Positions 1-12,907 of a stretch of DNA of 64,000 bases are shown here, in pieces. Location of the stretch: positions 33,958 to 97,957 of the forward strand of contig LUCM01000159.1 in assembly GCA_008360955.1 (NCBI GenBank), in the 5' to 3' direction. How positions within the stretch are numbered: position 1 is the stretch's first letter; each line of letters opens with the position of its first letter. The notes under the pieces were generated by a model, which did no database searches, was not told the DNA's origin, and was given only the letters and a program-made list of their open reading frames with translations. Made by a program: the position numbers and the translations under genes. The DNA comes from Fasciolopsis buskii. Lineage: Eukaryota > Platyhelminthes > Trematoda > Plagiorchiida > Fasciolidae.

Positions 1-18
1 ATATATATATATATATAT
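1..18. repeat. (AT)n microsatellite at window edge
   Basis: Pure AT dinucleotide run, probably continuing beyond the window. Confidence 0.9.
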
Positions 19-1129
19 ACCTCGTCCCTTTGTATGTATACGTATATTTCACACCTATCTGATTTCAGACTGCATTAAATGAAACAAAGTACACTAAGAA
101 AAATCGGAGTAGATAGAGTAAAAGTGAAAAAAGATGAAAGCAACATATACAAACTGCACCGACCTATTAACGGATTAAGCGCCACTAGAAGTATTTCGAA
201 GGGCAAAAACAATGATGGGAAGAGGAAAAACGCTATGTGCAGTTCACCACATATATGATGCTTCCTGCCGTCTCTACCTCCGTACTATCGGTTATCCGCA
301 GAGACCACTGGCTCCCTGTGGGTTTGGCGCCACCCCGGTGACCAAACCGTTGTTGACTGGTGACCTAGGGAAAACTACCCGGGATCGCTAACCAGACTGA
401 CTAACACACAACACAGTAGGAGGGTCACGTAACCCATTGGGGACCGGTGACTGAGCGCTCAGCTCACACGCTGGTTGCTTGGAGCCAGCCATTCTGGGTG
501 TCATGTACTCCCCTATACCACAGATGCTAATGGGCACAGCCGTGTGCTTCGTATGCCTCCTGTGGTTGGTTTAGAATCAGGGTTTAACTATTTCCCCTAG
601 ATTGTCTGCCAAAGACCACTCAAACAATGAAGAGGGCCGGGCGTTCGCCTTCATCCTGGCACTTTTGTCCGCGAGAAAATAGTAAGTAGGACCTTCTCAA
701 CAGGGGTTGTTTGAGATGCACGGTCATCTGGGGACATTTCAAGAGGCATTCAGGCCGAGTAGCCATCTCAGAACCTGAGACACCCATTCCCAATCATGCT
801 AAGGCTTTTGGAGGCAGCTGGTTTGAAGGAACTATCAGTTTTCCTTTTCAAAGACAGTGACGAGGTGGTAACACTGAATTTAAACTGAGTACTAGTGCAA
901 GTAGGTGATGAAGCCAATATACGGTAAAGGTAATGGATTCCCTTCTGAACGTCACAGAGACTAGCTTAGCTAGTATTCCATCCAAATTGCTCACGACATT
1001 GTTCTGTCGATCACCTGGAGTTCGCGAAAGATGAACTCATGAGAATCAAACTGGCTTCTGATCCGGTTGGAGTTTTATTGACCACATCTTTACTCTGCAC
1101 CAAATTTTGCAGCACAAGCACTTCCCCGA
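19..1129. other. Upstream flank, no gene seen
   Basis: No supported coding region. The part at about 290-660 is more GC-rich than its surroundings, with motifs such as GGCGCCACCCCGGTGACC that look repeat-derived. It may be the 5' portion of the LINE whose 3' tail lies at 1130-1490, but I cannot prove that. Confidence 0.4.
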
Positions 1130-1490
1130 CGGGGTATTGATTGAAAGATGGGTCGAGGTGGTCAGTTGGTGATGTGGTGTAGTGGTATAAAATCCTTAAC
1201 CGATAGACTGGATCGTGTTGGTTCCGTTAGACTGTCTGATCGTGGTCCGCGAAATCCCCCTAAGATGGAGTGAGAGACAATGGACGATATGGCTCACTGT
1301 CGCAGTCAAGGATGTTCTGGCTTCCATGTAATCTTTCCTCTTCAGTACATTTCCTAAATTTAGTACCGTACAGCTGATCTTCCACTATTTGCGTTCATTT
1401 CGATCTTGAGTTGATAACAATGTAAGGTAGAACCCAAAACCAGAACATATTGGTGCAGCTTTATTAGTTGTAAAAGACTGAACTGAACCG
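1130..1490 (+). mobile_element. 3' tail of a non-LTR retrotransposon (LINE)
   Basis: Shares a run of short matches with 7080-7445 and the 3' part of 40010-40935: GAAAGATGGGTCGAGGTGGT, a GTCCGCGAAATCCCCC-like block, CGCAGTCA..GTGTTCT, and a GTTGTAAAAGACTGAACTGA-like end. Translation is broken but keeps the order of the C-terminal LINE region seen in the 40 kb copy. It lies upstream of the TRABID start. Confidence 0.6.
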
Positions 1491-1691
1491 TAATTGTTTG
1501 ATTAGTGAACCCAAGTTGTGGTTGCTGATTAGCTTCTCATTGATCAATTAGTTGTCGAGTTTTAGACCCAATTGTCGGTCATCAAAAGCGCCCAGAGCCC
1601 ACGTTAATAGGCATGCAATGCTTTTTTGCATGATATCATGATGTGCGCTACTTTAATTTATCATCTGCTTTCAATTGTTTGAAAGAAGAAA

Positions 1692-1706
1692 TTGATTTCC
1701 TTTCAG
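1692..1706 (+). promoter_or_regulatory. Candidate 3' splice acceptor in the 5' leader
   Basis: A pyrimidine-rich stretch ending TTTCAG at 1701-1706 lies 147 nt before the start ATG. It could close a 5'UTR intron or receive a trans-spliced leader, which flatworms use. Sequence alone cannot decide between these. Confidence 0.45.
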
Positions 1707-1853
1707 GCTACTTTTTACGGTCAGAGCGGCCAAAAGGTTTTCGGACAATATTCATCTCTCCAAGCCTTTGAACCGGCTTCTGGCTATTCGCTCTCTGCCG
1801 TTCGGAAACTCGAACAGCATTTGCCAGTGTAACTGATCTACGATCTAAAAGAC

Positions 1854-2690
1854 ATGAGCTCGAGTACCAAGTGGCGTTGTGGCCTGTGCACATATGAAAA
1901 CTGGCCTGCTGCAGTCAAGTGCACTCTTTGCCGGTCCCCTAAAACCACTTCGCGGGCAGAGGAGGATGTGCATCGAATGCAAGTCTCCTCACACGAGACG
2001 GAAGATCTTGACCCACCGGGGCGCGCGTGCGTTCCTACTGAGAGAGATCAGAGGTTGATTAAATGCGCTTCTTGCACTTACCTGAACAAACCAAAGTCTT
2101 TCAAATGCGAGCAATGTTTTCATGTTCTGTGTGACCCTCATGATTTGCAGTCTACTGCTGTTCGTTCCTCCATTCCATCTGCATCTGTTCCTGCTTCAAC
2201 CACAACAACATCCACTGCGCCAACACCGCCGCCTTTGTCGGCTATGCTGGATGAAGAAAAATGGTCTTGCCTCCAATGTACGTATGAGAATTGGCCAAAA
2301 AGCAAACATTGTGTAATGTGCTATGGTCCACCACCACCACCACCACCACAGCAACATCCACCCTCAGTTTCTCCAGTTTCTCCAGTCACTCCTACACCAA
2401 GCACCAGCCCGCCTATGGACTCCCAACGGCCAGGATCTAGTCCTGATGCAGTCGAAGAATGTACATTGAGAGATTTAAACTCCTCATCTGGATTGCTTGT
2501 ACTACCTGGATCAAGGAGACCAAAAGCAGCACCCTCTCTGGTAGGCTCTCTTGCATCAACGATGAACTCAAACTTGTTTCGTGATAAGTTGTGGCTCGCA
2601 GCTTGTCGAGCTGTCTCTGACGGTGAGGTCACGCCGATTGAACGGTACATTCTTACTGGTGGTCGAATGGAACGCAAGTTATCCAAAAAT
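1854..2690 (+). CDS. ZRANB1: TRABID exon 1: three NZF zinc fingers and start of AnkUBD
   Basis: Encodes residues 1-279. NZF1 has C9, C12, C23, C26 with W7 and the ubiquitin-contact TY pair at 13-14. NZF2 has C71, C74, C85, C88, but the usual Trp two residues before the first Cys is Ile69. NZF3 has W137, C139, C142, C153, C156. Linkers are Ser/Thr/Pro-rich, with a run of seven prolines after NZF3 at about 159-165. The last segment (LWLAACRAVSDGEV..., 246 on) aligns with the first helices of the AnkUBD. It ends at AAT|GTAAGT, phase 0. The longer open frame past 2690 runs into the intron. Confidence 0.95.
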
Positions 2691-5600
2691 GTAAGTCACT
2701 TTTTTGTTTATGTGAATTTGCCGTCCTAAATACTTTAAACGCATTAAGTTGGTGACAGCAACTGACTGGGTTTACAAAATGGCTTCCATGCACCAAGTTA
2801 TGTCGCACAAAGTCATAGTATGCACCCATCTAATTCAACCTGTAACTCGTTTTTTTTTCAAAGGAAAATTCGAAGAAAATGAATAGAGATGTACCTAACA
2901 GTTGATGCTATCTAGTTATTGATTGTCATCTGAACTATTGTGCTTCGGTGATTTCTGCTCCGTAAGTCCAGATCGTTGTTATTAGTTTCGATTTACTGAG
3001 CGCATTCATTGATGTGCACCCATGAAAAGCACAAAATACGGTGTTGGAGCTTCGTTTCGACTACCTCGTCCATCGTAGTACACCCAAGTCTACGAAATAT
3101 CGTACCTCTTTAGAAAAAAATGTCTCCCTTTAACAAATGCCACTTTTCACAGTTTTGATTTTTGTTGATATTGACATGCCACAAGTGACAAATGTTCATG
3201 GGAGAAATTGAAATTCTGATCAAGAGAGATAGAAGAGGTGTTTCTGTTTGCACTAGTTGCCAGTTTACTCAGTGTATTTTCTTTAAAAAGTTCTACTTGG
3301 GAGACTCCCTCCTTATAGTGAACGTAGAATCTCGCAGTAGTTGAAAACGTTTTGAATTGAAATGCAGCGGCATAAGCGAAGCTACTGGAGAAACTCGGGG
3401 CGATGCATGCAGATCAAACACCGCTGTGTCTGTAAAAATGATAATCTGTTTTTGGTGGAATACTTTATGGTTCCACAAAATTATCCATCATGTGATATCA
3501 ATGCTCAACTCAGCTTTGGTTTGCTTCCATGGTTTCTTAATGGTGAGTTGAGCGTTGATATTATGCGGTGAGTAACTTCGTGAAACCTTATGATCTATTG
3601 CTAGTGCAGACCATGTAGCCAAGCTATGCAGATCATGTTTTTAAAGCCTTCGTTGTACTTAGGTTAAATGTAGAGAATTCATCTGACAGTGGGAGTTGAT
3701 TATATTGCATCAGCTTCCGACGGTCTTGGAATGACCCGCAGTGATCAAGTGCGGTAAGCATGTCGCCAAAAAGTCAGAGGTTCGATTCCTTGATCGGCTG
3801 GTCACTTTGGGGATAAACGGCAACTCGCTGTCGCTCGGCTCGTTACCATACCTGACCTAATGAAATCTTGTGATTCTTCATCACTCCAAATCCCAGGGTC
3901 ACGGTTGCCAGTCCTCTCGCCCCTATGTAGTGGGGCCAAGTGGCAATGGGGCATGCTTCGCCTACATTCGCGCTTCAAGCATGCCATAAGAAGACTCAGG
4001 GGCATGGTTGCCGGCCCCTCATGCAGCCTCTTGTTAAACTCTGTCGAATCTTTCCTTTTGTTTGGTTGACAGGTGCTAGTGATTCGAACATTTGGACTTC
4101 CACTACTGCTAATAACCGCTTTTATGTGCAGTTTCACGCGATCCAAATCCCAAATAATGTAAATAAATACTGGTCTAGTTCCGTCGCACTTCTGGAGGTC
4201 CTAGAACGCCTAGTTGGTTCCTAGATTTTACGGTACCATCTCTTGTGAGTCACTTATTGTTTTTGTTCGACAGTACTTCTAACCTCCATTTGATTCGTTT
4301 TTGCCAATTATCTCAGCATGTTGCATAGCATAGTCCAAGGCTGAGAGCGTAACGTTCCTGCTAGCCTCTTTCTGTCAGCCGCATGAACGACGGTAGCTGA
4401 TTAACCCCGCTGAACTCCACTTTTTCTTGATACATGCAGGGAAACCGCCCATTTTCTTCCCTCCGCTGACACGTTTACAAACAATTGCTGATTACTAATT
4501 TATAATCACCGACAATGAACTACCGGTCCCATGAGCCCACAGATAAGCACATAAAAAGGTATGCTGACTCGATCACTGTTTTCAGTCGGTGCGTCTATCC
4601 ACAATCTGCATTTTCCACGGTTTATGTTAGACATTCTTACATCGGAATAGTTACTGCCGAACCCGTGTGAGTCAGGCACTACGTTTATTTCGATGCAGCT
4701 GAGAGCAACAAGCCCGTTTCACCCTGTGTGAAAGCGGCCCAAGTGGTCTCTTATAGCAATTTGGAATGATATAGCAACTTCCGGATTGTGAGGTCGAGAG
4801 CCCAGAATAAAGGCCTTTTTCACCAAACAATTGAAGTACCCAATTCGGAATGTTAAAAGAGAAAATATGTTAGAATGGTTGACAAATGGTGCGGCATCTC
4901 TCGTCACGACTTTTAGCAAAGACGAAATCGAATAGTCTTTAAAAAAATCAGTTCAACGAAGTCCCTCATGCAGTTGCTATATTGTATGGCTTACGGAACC
5001 AAATGCGCAAATTAGATTCACCCATAGAATTAAAATAAACAGCAACAGCATACACCCTATTGGTGCGAATTTCACAGTTTGTGCTTTGTTTCAATTTCGT
5101 CCGCCCAATTGGAACACGCGTCCCGTCATCCCACCTGGCGGAAGTGTCCTCGTCATTGCATAAGGTTGATGGTTTGAAGGTTGGTTGGTGCTTGTTAAAA
5201 TACCGGGAGTACCCATATCACTGCGACGGATTCCTCCTCGTCGAAATAGCCTTGCTCAGTTCGCCGTCGTCGTCTGCCATGATTCGATAAGAAAACATAC
5301 TGTACTCCATCATTTCAGCGTCGCCTTATCGATGTCTACATGCGTTTGCAGAATCTCTTTCTCCGGAAGTAAATCGTGGATTTGCGGCAGAGCCGTTGTT
5401 TTTTGAGGGAGCCGAGCGAAACTTCAAATGCCATTTATTTTCATTTGTTTTCATCCACATTCTGTGGAGAACATTCATAACGATGTCGGGATATAGCTTT
5501 GATCAAGCACCTGATAAAATGCATCGCTTTCAAAATGTCAAATCCATTAATTTTTCTGGTGTTTCTATTCTGACAATCCACTAGGTAATCGAATGATATT

Positions 5601-8600
5601 CCTCGATAAACGCGCTTGTATAGCCAAATTAATCTTTAATTCATATGCTGGGTGACTGATGTACTACTGGGAGGTCCTGATGTTACCTCGAGATCTAGTA
5701 CTGAAGAAGACAACCGGTGCAGAATCGCATTATCCACCATGAGTAGAACTTGGCCTGCCTCACAGTTCATTTGATTATTCAAATTCTCAATCAGTCACAT
5801 CAAAGTGAAAAAGTCATCCAATCATTCCGATACTTCTTACCCTATCTCCCCAACACCTTGGTTTGCAATACTTTCGGATGACAGCTAGGGACAGTTTCTC
5901 ACCGGAATCTTTGCGACAAAATACAACGGCCAGTCTTTCCTTCCAGTGACCTAACCATGACATCCTTCAAACGTTTATTCTGACAAGGCACAATAGTAAA
6001 GCGCCGTTTGATCAATACTGAAAATTCTACGATCCCTATACTGCTGTTTGTGGTTTCCCGTTTTATTTATTAGGCTACCAATAACATTGTTTACCTCTCT
6101 CTGCTCTCCCCATATGATGACTAGTTCAAGCACAAGAAATTTCAATCTATTTCTTATGATTTCATCCTGCATTGTTCCATCCGGCAACCAAGCCAACCGT
6201 TTTCGGCTTTGAAATCTGACTTGCCTAAAATGACAGCTGAATTCACACAATGCAATATGGGAATTTCGCGCATCTGTAGAAAAAACAGAAGTGGCACTAA
6301 TTAAAGCATGTTTTCATTTTCAGAGGGCCTCTTTGCAGATTGCGACCAATACAAAGACCACCTTTTCACGGAGCCCTATTCTCAGCCTCATTTTCTACGG
6401 GCTTACACGAAACAATAGTGTTTTGTCAAATCGGTGCGGGTCGTTTCCGGTTCCGATGTTATTTACAGAATTTTCTATTTTCTAATTGTGTTCACCCAGA
6501 CCTCGGAATTCGCACTGACATTCCAATGCGAACATCATGTTTCTTTTCAGGTTTAGAATGGCAAACAACAGGCGATTTTATTGGCCGTGACTAGGTAATT
6601 CGGACTGACTGATTAGGTGTAACCCTTTGCAGGTAGATGATAACTCATTTTAGTCTGGCTTATTACCGAACCTGACTTAATGAAACCTTATGTGATTCTT
6701 TATTCCAAATAGCATTGTCACAGTTGCCGGTCCTCTCGTTCTGTATAGTGGGGCCCAGCGGCAATGGGGCATGCCTCTTCCATTACACTCCTGCATGTCG
6801 TAAAAAACAGTCACTGGAATACAGATCGTACCTCAGACCACGTAATCATTTGAAACACTTATTTTAGCAATTTTTTTCTCTCTTATAATCTAGAGTTGAT
6901 TGACCTTCACCAATCTGAGGAATCTGTGGCGCCGTCAATCTAAGGTCTAGTTTGGACAGCGCCGGAGTGAGTCCTGCAATATGACTAAAAATACGGTCGT
7001 CGAGGGCATACAATATGCAATTACTTTCGGTGTATTTGTGTATCGTCGTTTTCGTAGTATAGTAGCTCATGCCTATAGAAAGCCCACTGAGCAGGTAATA
7101 GTCGAAAGATGGGTCGAGGTAGTCAGTCGGTCATATGGGAAAATGTATGAAAGCATTGACCGATGAACTGGCCCGTGTAAGTGCAGTTATACTACCGGAT
7201 TGGGGTCCAGGAAATCCCCCAAAGCTATGGTTTGGGAGAGTAGGTGATAAGGATGATGATCGCAGTCAGTAGTGTTCTTGTATCCGAAATCTCTCGTCTT
7301 CCATACAGATCTTCAACTTGCTGATTTGTAGTCGATCTTTGACTACTTCTCTTTGTCTTTTTTCCTTTCGAATTGATATTGCTGTGAATCAAAACCCGGA
7401 GCACTTCGGTGCAGTGCTAATGGTTATAAAAACTGGAAGGGAACCATTATAATCTCATTGTTGATCTCGTTGTTTTGTTCATCCTAGTTTGATGATTTTA
7501 TTGTTTATTGATGAAACTGCAGTATTCATGTTAACACTCGCAGTTTCTGGTTCCTATACGTTGATAGTCCTCAGGAGCGTACTTTGATTTGCATTTTAGG
7601 TTTACTAATTTCTCATTGTCTGTCGCTCCTATATTTTGACCTATTCATTCAAGCCGCTAATTATTTCCTTCTCCATCAGGAATGTCGTTACCTGGATAAT
7701 TTATCCTCATCCTCTTCTGCCGCCCCTGGAGAGACGTCATGTACAGCGGACGCTGTACCTCGACCAGTCTCTGATGGGGCCAACTACTCATTAGATGATA
7801 CATCACCTGGAGCGTGCGCTTCGGATTCGGCCTCCAACGCAGCGGAGGAGTCCGGTGCATGTGCTTCTCGCTTTCGAGCTGGTTTGACTTTGGTCGATTT
7901 GGCAATTCGTTTTGGTCGAACCGATCTAATCAATCTTTTCATTGCTCTCAGTGGTCTTCAAGCCACCAGCGCCGCAGTGTCTTTGAATCCGCCGAGCAAA
8001 AATCCCCCTGTACGAGGCTCGGCTATGTCGGGTGCCTCTGCAGCGGATGTCAAATCTGGCACAATATCGCGACGTGGATCCGCCAATCTTATCCACCCAT
8101 CGTTACAACAGATTATCACACGCGCCCCAAGTTTGTTAAATAAGCACGGAGTTACCCGAAGTAAATGGATGCCTTGTCAGGCGAGCCCAATGGTAGCACG
8201 AGAACTGCGAGCCGCCTTGGCAGCCTCAATCAAACACCCACCGACAGGCGACTTTCCTTGCGCGTTTATCAACGAGTGGGGTACTTTTGCTTTGCCGCAC
8301 GCGGTCGGAAAGCTGCCGGCACCTGTCAAGTACTTACTCCTCTCGGAATTGTGTGATACGCAGGCACAGTCAGGTAAGTAGTTTCATGAAAGAGTCGATT
8401 TATGTCTGTGACTGGAATCAATCACTTCAAACTAATGGTGATTTTCGTGCCATATTGTGCGCTTTGTTTTTTGAGCCATTCAGAACTGTCTCGATTCAGA
8501 CGTTCTGCTTCATCTGTGCATGCGCGTTACGTACGGCTGTCAGTCGACAGACATCTGACCTCGTACACACACACACACGTGCTCTACGATCTGTCGTGAA

Positions 8601-11600
8601 CACATGAGAGGGTTCATTTTTCTAAACTACGTCGGTGGTGGCGTTTTCACAGCAGTAACATGAAGTTGTAAGAGATAAATCTTAGACCAGTGTTAGCCAG
8701 ATTGAAATAACCTCGGGGTTCCCCTGATCTTCCGTCGAAGTTTGGAGATCATATTTGTACGGTCGCAGACCGAAATATTTGATAAACTTGTAGTCTGTGG
8801 GTAACGAAGTGTTCGTCGATCAGGGGTTTTCGACGATCATTGCTTACAAAATTCACCGTAGATCGAGTGGGGAACCAGGCTAAGTGGTATGGAGCTGACG
8901 CGTTTATTATTATTATTGTTATTATTATTACTATCGATGCAGTATTTAAGTCGTCCATGCACACTGCTTTCATCTAATGGCGGGGGTGATCGGATAGCTT
9001 GAACATTTATCACCCGAAAAAATTCAAAGACTCGGGTCCCAGATCGGCCGGTTACTTTGGCAGACAGTGCTTCACTTTTACAAAATCTCATTTACTTTCG
9101 TTCTGATATCTGATTTACCGCGTCATTTACTCTGAGGCGAAATAAATGAATACTGATCAGTTAACTGATGTCTTGATAAGTAAAATAAGTAGAATAAATA
9201 TTGAGTTCAAGAACGCCTCTGACTGTGATACGTGACTATATCTAATATCGGGAACTCCTCATTGAAAGGATTTCGGTAACCTTGCCGTCCGCGAATCTTC
9301 CTCGATCCATTTCGGCTAATCCTCTGGGTCAAGTTCCCAAACTTTGACCACTAAAGCTTCTATTTCAACCGACATCTGCCCCCCCTCCCACGGAGATGAG
9401 AAAAACAGTCAGTTTATTTGCCATATTGTCGATTTCCACTTGTCTGCACAAATCAGTCATACGGTGACCTCCAGAAGCGTTTCGTGTCATGCTGCTTCCT
9501 GCTGAAAAAGTCAGGTGGTGAGGCTGAGGGGATCATGAACGAGTACCCAGAATTGCCGAAAGCATTCACAATATACTCGATTATAAAAAAGTGTGAATGG
9601 TAATTAGCCAAGGTAATAGCGTAAAGAGGTCATTGGAGGTTGCTTTGATGCGGCACCTCTAAACGGTTTTCGTCTTGCGACTGTCTGTAGCGTGAAGATG
9701 ACTTCAATGAATCACAACATTTGTTGGGAAAGATAATGAATGAGAACCATCTGAGCACCAGGTCACTAAAACTGCATTGTTTAACGAAAATCACAAACAA
9801 GTTTTCTTGGGATCGACCATCTGTCGTGTACTTGTTATTTTCTTCGATTGGTCAGTCATTTTGAACGGCGATGGATGACTTCGGGTTTTGATAAGAAAAG
9901 ACCAAAGATCCACTGTTAAAATGAGTACTAGAACTAGCATGGAATCCGGAACAGCAGTAGAGACAAATCAGATTCACCAGACATGGGCTCGTGTTTTCTG
10001 TTACTGGACTGGTATTCGTTTAGGTAGTTCATCATCTCGTTAAAATTCGGACGTGGTCATTGTTTCACAATCCTAAAGGAGTCTGGCGATCCAAAACAAT
10101 CCGAGGTTGGAATCCCAGATTCACCGATCATTTTGATGGTAGACAATAATTCGCTGTCGCCCGGCCCATTACCACGCCTAACCCATTGAGACCTTATATG
10201 ATTCTGTACCACTCCAAGTTCCAGGGTCACAATTGCGGTTCACCCCGTGTAATGTGCTCTAGTGGCTATGGGAGATGCTTCTTTCGATACCGTCATCCAT
10301 GTTGCATGCAATAGAAAACTAATAGGTTAAGCTAACTGTGAGACACCTATGTGGCTCCGTTAGATTTCGCGGTCAGATTTAACATAGGCTTATTTGACTT
10401 TTAGGAGCTCCTCGTTTGAAATATTCATCTCTCTCCTACTCGCGTACTTCCACAGAATTAGAAGAGGACGCCAAAGCTATCAACTGGTGGTTTATTCCGG
10501 GTCAGAAACAGGCCAGTCGTCTGTTTGCTCTCTGGAATCGCACGGCTGGTGATTGCCTATTGGACAGTGTACTTCAGGTAAATTCCTTGTTCATCAACGT
10601 TTTACATTCACTCCCGGTAACTTCCCATTTTTTCTTTGTACAGCTGTTTTCATATAATTCGGAATGGCTTGTTCATTTACCTGCTGCTACCGTCCTGTTT
10701 CACAGGGGACAAATGGATTTAGCCAATGCTATCGAGGTATATAGAAGCAACATGCCGTTCAGTAGTCTCATTGGCGAGTTTTCTTTTTCATATTGTTCTA
10801 TCTGCAGATAGTGGTACTATGGCAGAGCAAAAGGTACTGGTACACATGACAGAGCTTTCCGTCAAGCCTCAGCCAAAATTCACAATTGTTTAGCCGCACA
10901 CCAGGATCCTTTAGCACCCATCTGTAGTACTTTAGTCCTGACACAAACCTTAATCAAACCGATGTATGCTAGTCTGTTCAAGCGTGTTGGGATATTTTAA
11001 GGTCAACGAACATTAGAAAGATGCTTTTTCCCTGAGATTAGTTTTACAAAACTGTGTGCCCAATGGAGATGTGGCGGTCGTAATAATGTTACGCGCTGCA
11101 CCGCAAACCGAGTGAACTGGGTGTAGGGAAGACGTATGATGAGGATTTTCGATGAACCAGTTTTTAGGCTGCTGAAGAAGCAGATGGACAAATATAATGA
11201 ATATTTTACCTATTTGAATTTCCCAAATGCACTTTCTCACGGTGAAAAACGTATTTCACGGATGGCGCTTAATTGTAGCTCCAAAGGCTTTCGATGAAAC
11301 TGCCGTCTTTCATCCCTCCACATGTAAAAGAGATTCCGTTTACAGATGTGGGTACAATGACAGCCGATGGTAATAGACTCAATTAGTCCAAGTATAGCCC
11401 AGTTACTGTCATCAGTTGATTTGTATTGCAACATGTGATGCTATTACAACAGTCAGCTGTGCAGCGTACCAGCGCCATTTGTGCATTCAGATTTTAGCGC
11501 TATCTTTTTGTGAAAATGGGATTTTTCAACACTCGTTGACCTCAAGATATCACGATACTTTCAAACAAATATAGCAGAGCTACAGTTTGTTCGGTAGTGC

Positions 11601-12876
11601 AGTGGCTCAGAATTCGGGGAATCAGGATCAAAGCTTCGTGACCAACGGGTGTAGTTTTTTCACCCTTCCCTTTTTTCACCTTTTTTGGCCACCAGTTATC
11701 AAACGGATAAGGTCTTGTGGTTTGTACACATAAATTGCGGTTCGTATTCTCTTTCCGTCGGTTAACCTTCTCTCGGGGCAGTCTTCTCTCATCACGACTG
11801 CCTTTCTGCAAATGATGCATACTATCGTCTCAGTAATAAAGGAAATATAAAGATGAAAAATCCAATGATTCCAAATTGTTTGTCTGTGTTAGCTGCACCA
11901 TCACTTGATTGTTCTTTTTCCTAGTTCCATCCGTACATAAAGGACTGGACCTCCGTTGGAGAAAAACTGAACACAGTAACAAAAACATCTACGAGTTACG
12001 CTTCTTGCGAGAACGCTGTCATTGACTTTTGGAAAACTGCCTATGTAAAAGTAAAGATTCGATATTCAGTGTCGTGCATACGAGTTTAAAAAAAAATTAG
12101 ATTCCGTATTTGAGGGCAATCATTGCGATCTTTTGATAAATCAAAGGAATATGGCTCATAATTCGAACAATTAACATTAATACAGTGATATTCTTAGCAA
12201 ACTCCACCAGTTGCCTAATCCTCTGAATATCTTTGGGAAAAAATGTTCATGTGGCATTCTCTCTTGCGCAACCCTTCCACGTTTCTGTCTCTCTATTTCG
12301 GGATTGTTACTGTGTCTAAATTCCCCAATATCTGGTCCGATTTCCATAATCTAGTTCAACGCGACTACGTTGGCAAATCGACACTACCTTCTTCCCTAAA
12401 GTGTACTATGAAAAAGCTCACGATTTGTTATCGCATGGTTTAGATTGAAACCATAACTGGAATAATACGTTTTTCGTTCGTTTTCATGTGCATTTGGTTT
12501 GCACGTCGTTTACGCACACACCGCGCGACTTTCTTCGCACGTGTCTTTGTGGGTGCTTAATTCTTTTTTAAATACCAACCACAACTACCACTACAACATA
12601 CGTTTGACCTAGCCTAAAAGTTCACTCCTAATGTGGTTGTGTAGGTGAACGAAAGTTAGGACACGCCGGCGCATCGTTCCTTACCTGCAAGCTGTTTTCA
12701 TCCGGATCGATGGGCGATTGATAATATTATCAGGTTTATCATCTAGCCACTCCCCCCTCCCAATAGAATCGCGTGGCTAATCTGATTACAGCTGATATTT
12801 GTTCTGATTATGCGACTTCCTCGTCCCCTTAAGTTGATTTGCAAGTCGATCGACGGTACTGTGCCCTCGTCTTAAA

Positions 12877-12907
<31 letters not shown>

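Larger units (their letters stand above)
2691..7679 (+). other. TRABID intron 1 (4989 nt)
   Basis: GT-AG intron between the NZF exon and the AnkUBD exon. It holds a rearranged palindromic-element fragment (about 3440-3700), two SINE-B copies (about 3.73 and 6.63 kb) and a LINE tail (7.08-7.45 kb). From 4.02 to 6.63 kb I see no recognisable feature. Confidence 0.9.

Noticed and set aside
2321..2686. Antisense 121-residue frame across exon 1
   Set aside because: The Gly run is the reverse reading of the proline run; no independent evidence.
3802..4224. Open frames on both strands at 3.8-4.2 kb
   Set aside because: They coincide with a SINE-B copy and are not conserved in the other copies.
7814..8143. 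Overlapping frame across TRABID exon 2
   Set aside because: Shadow of the AnkUBD coding frame; no homology, and the TRABID frame explains the constraint.
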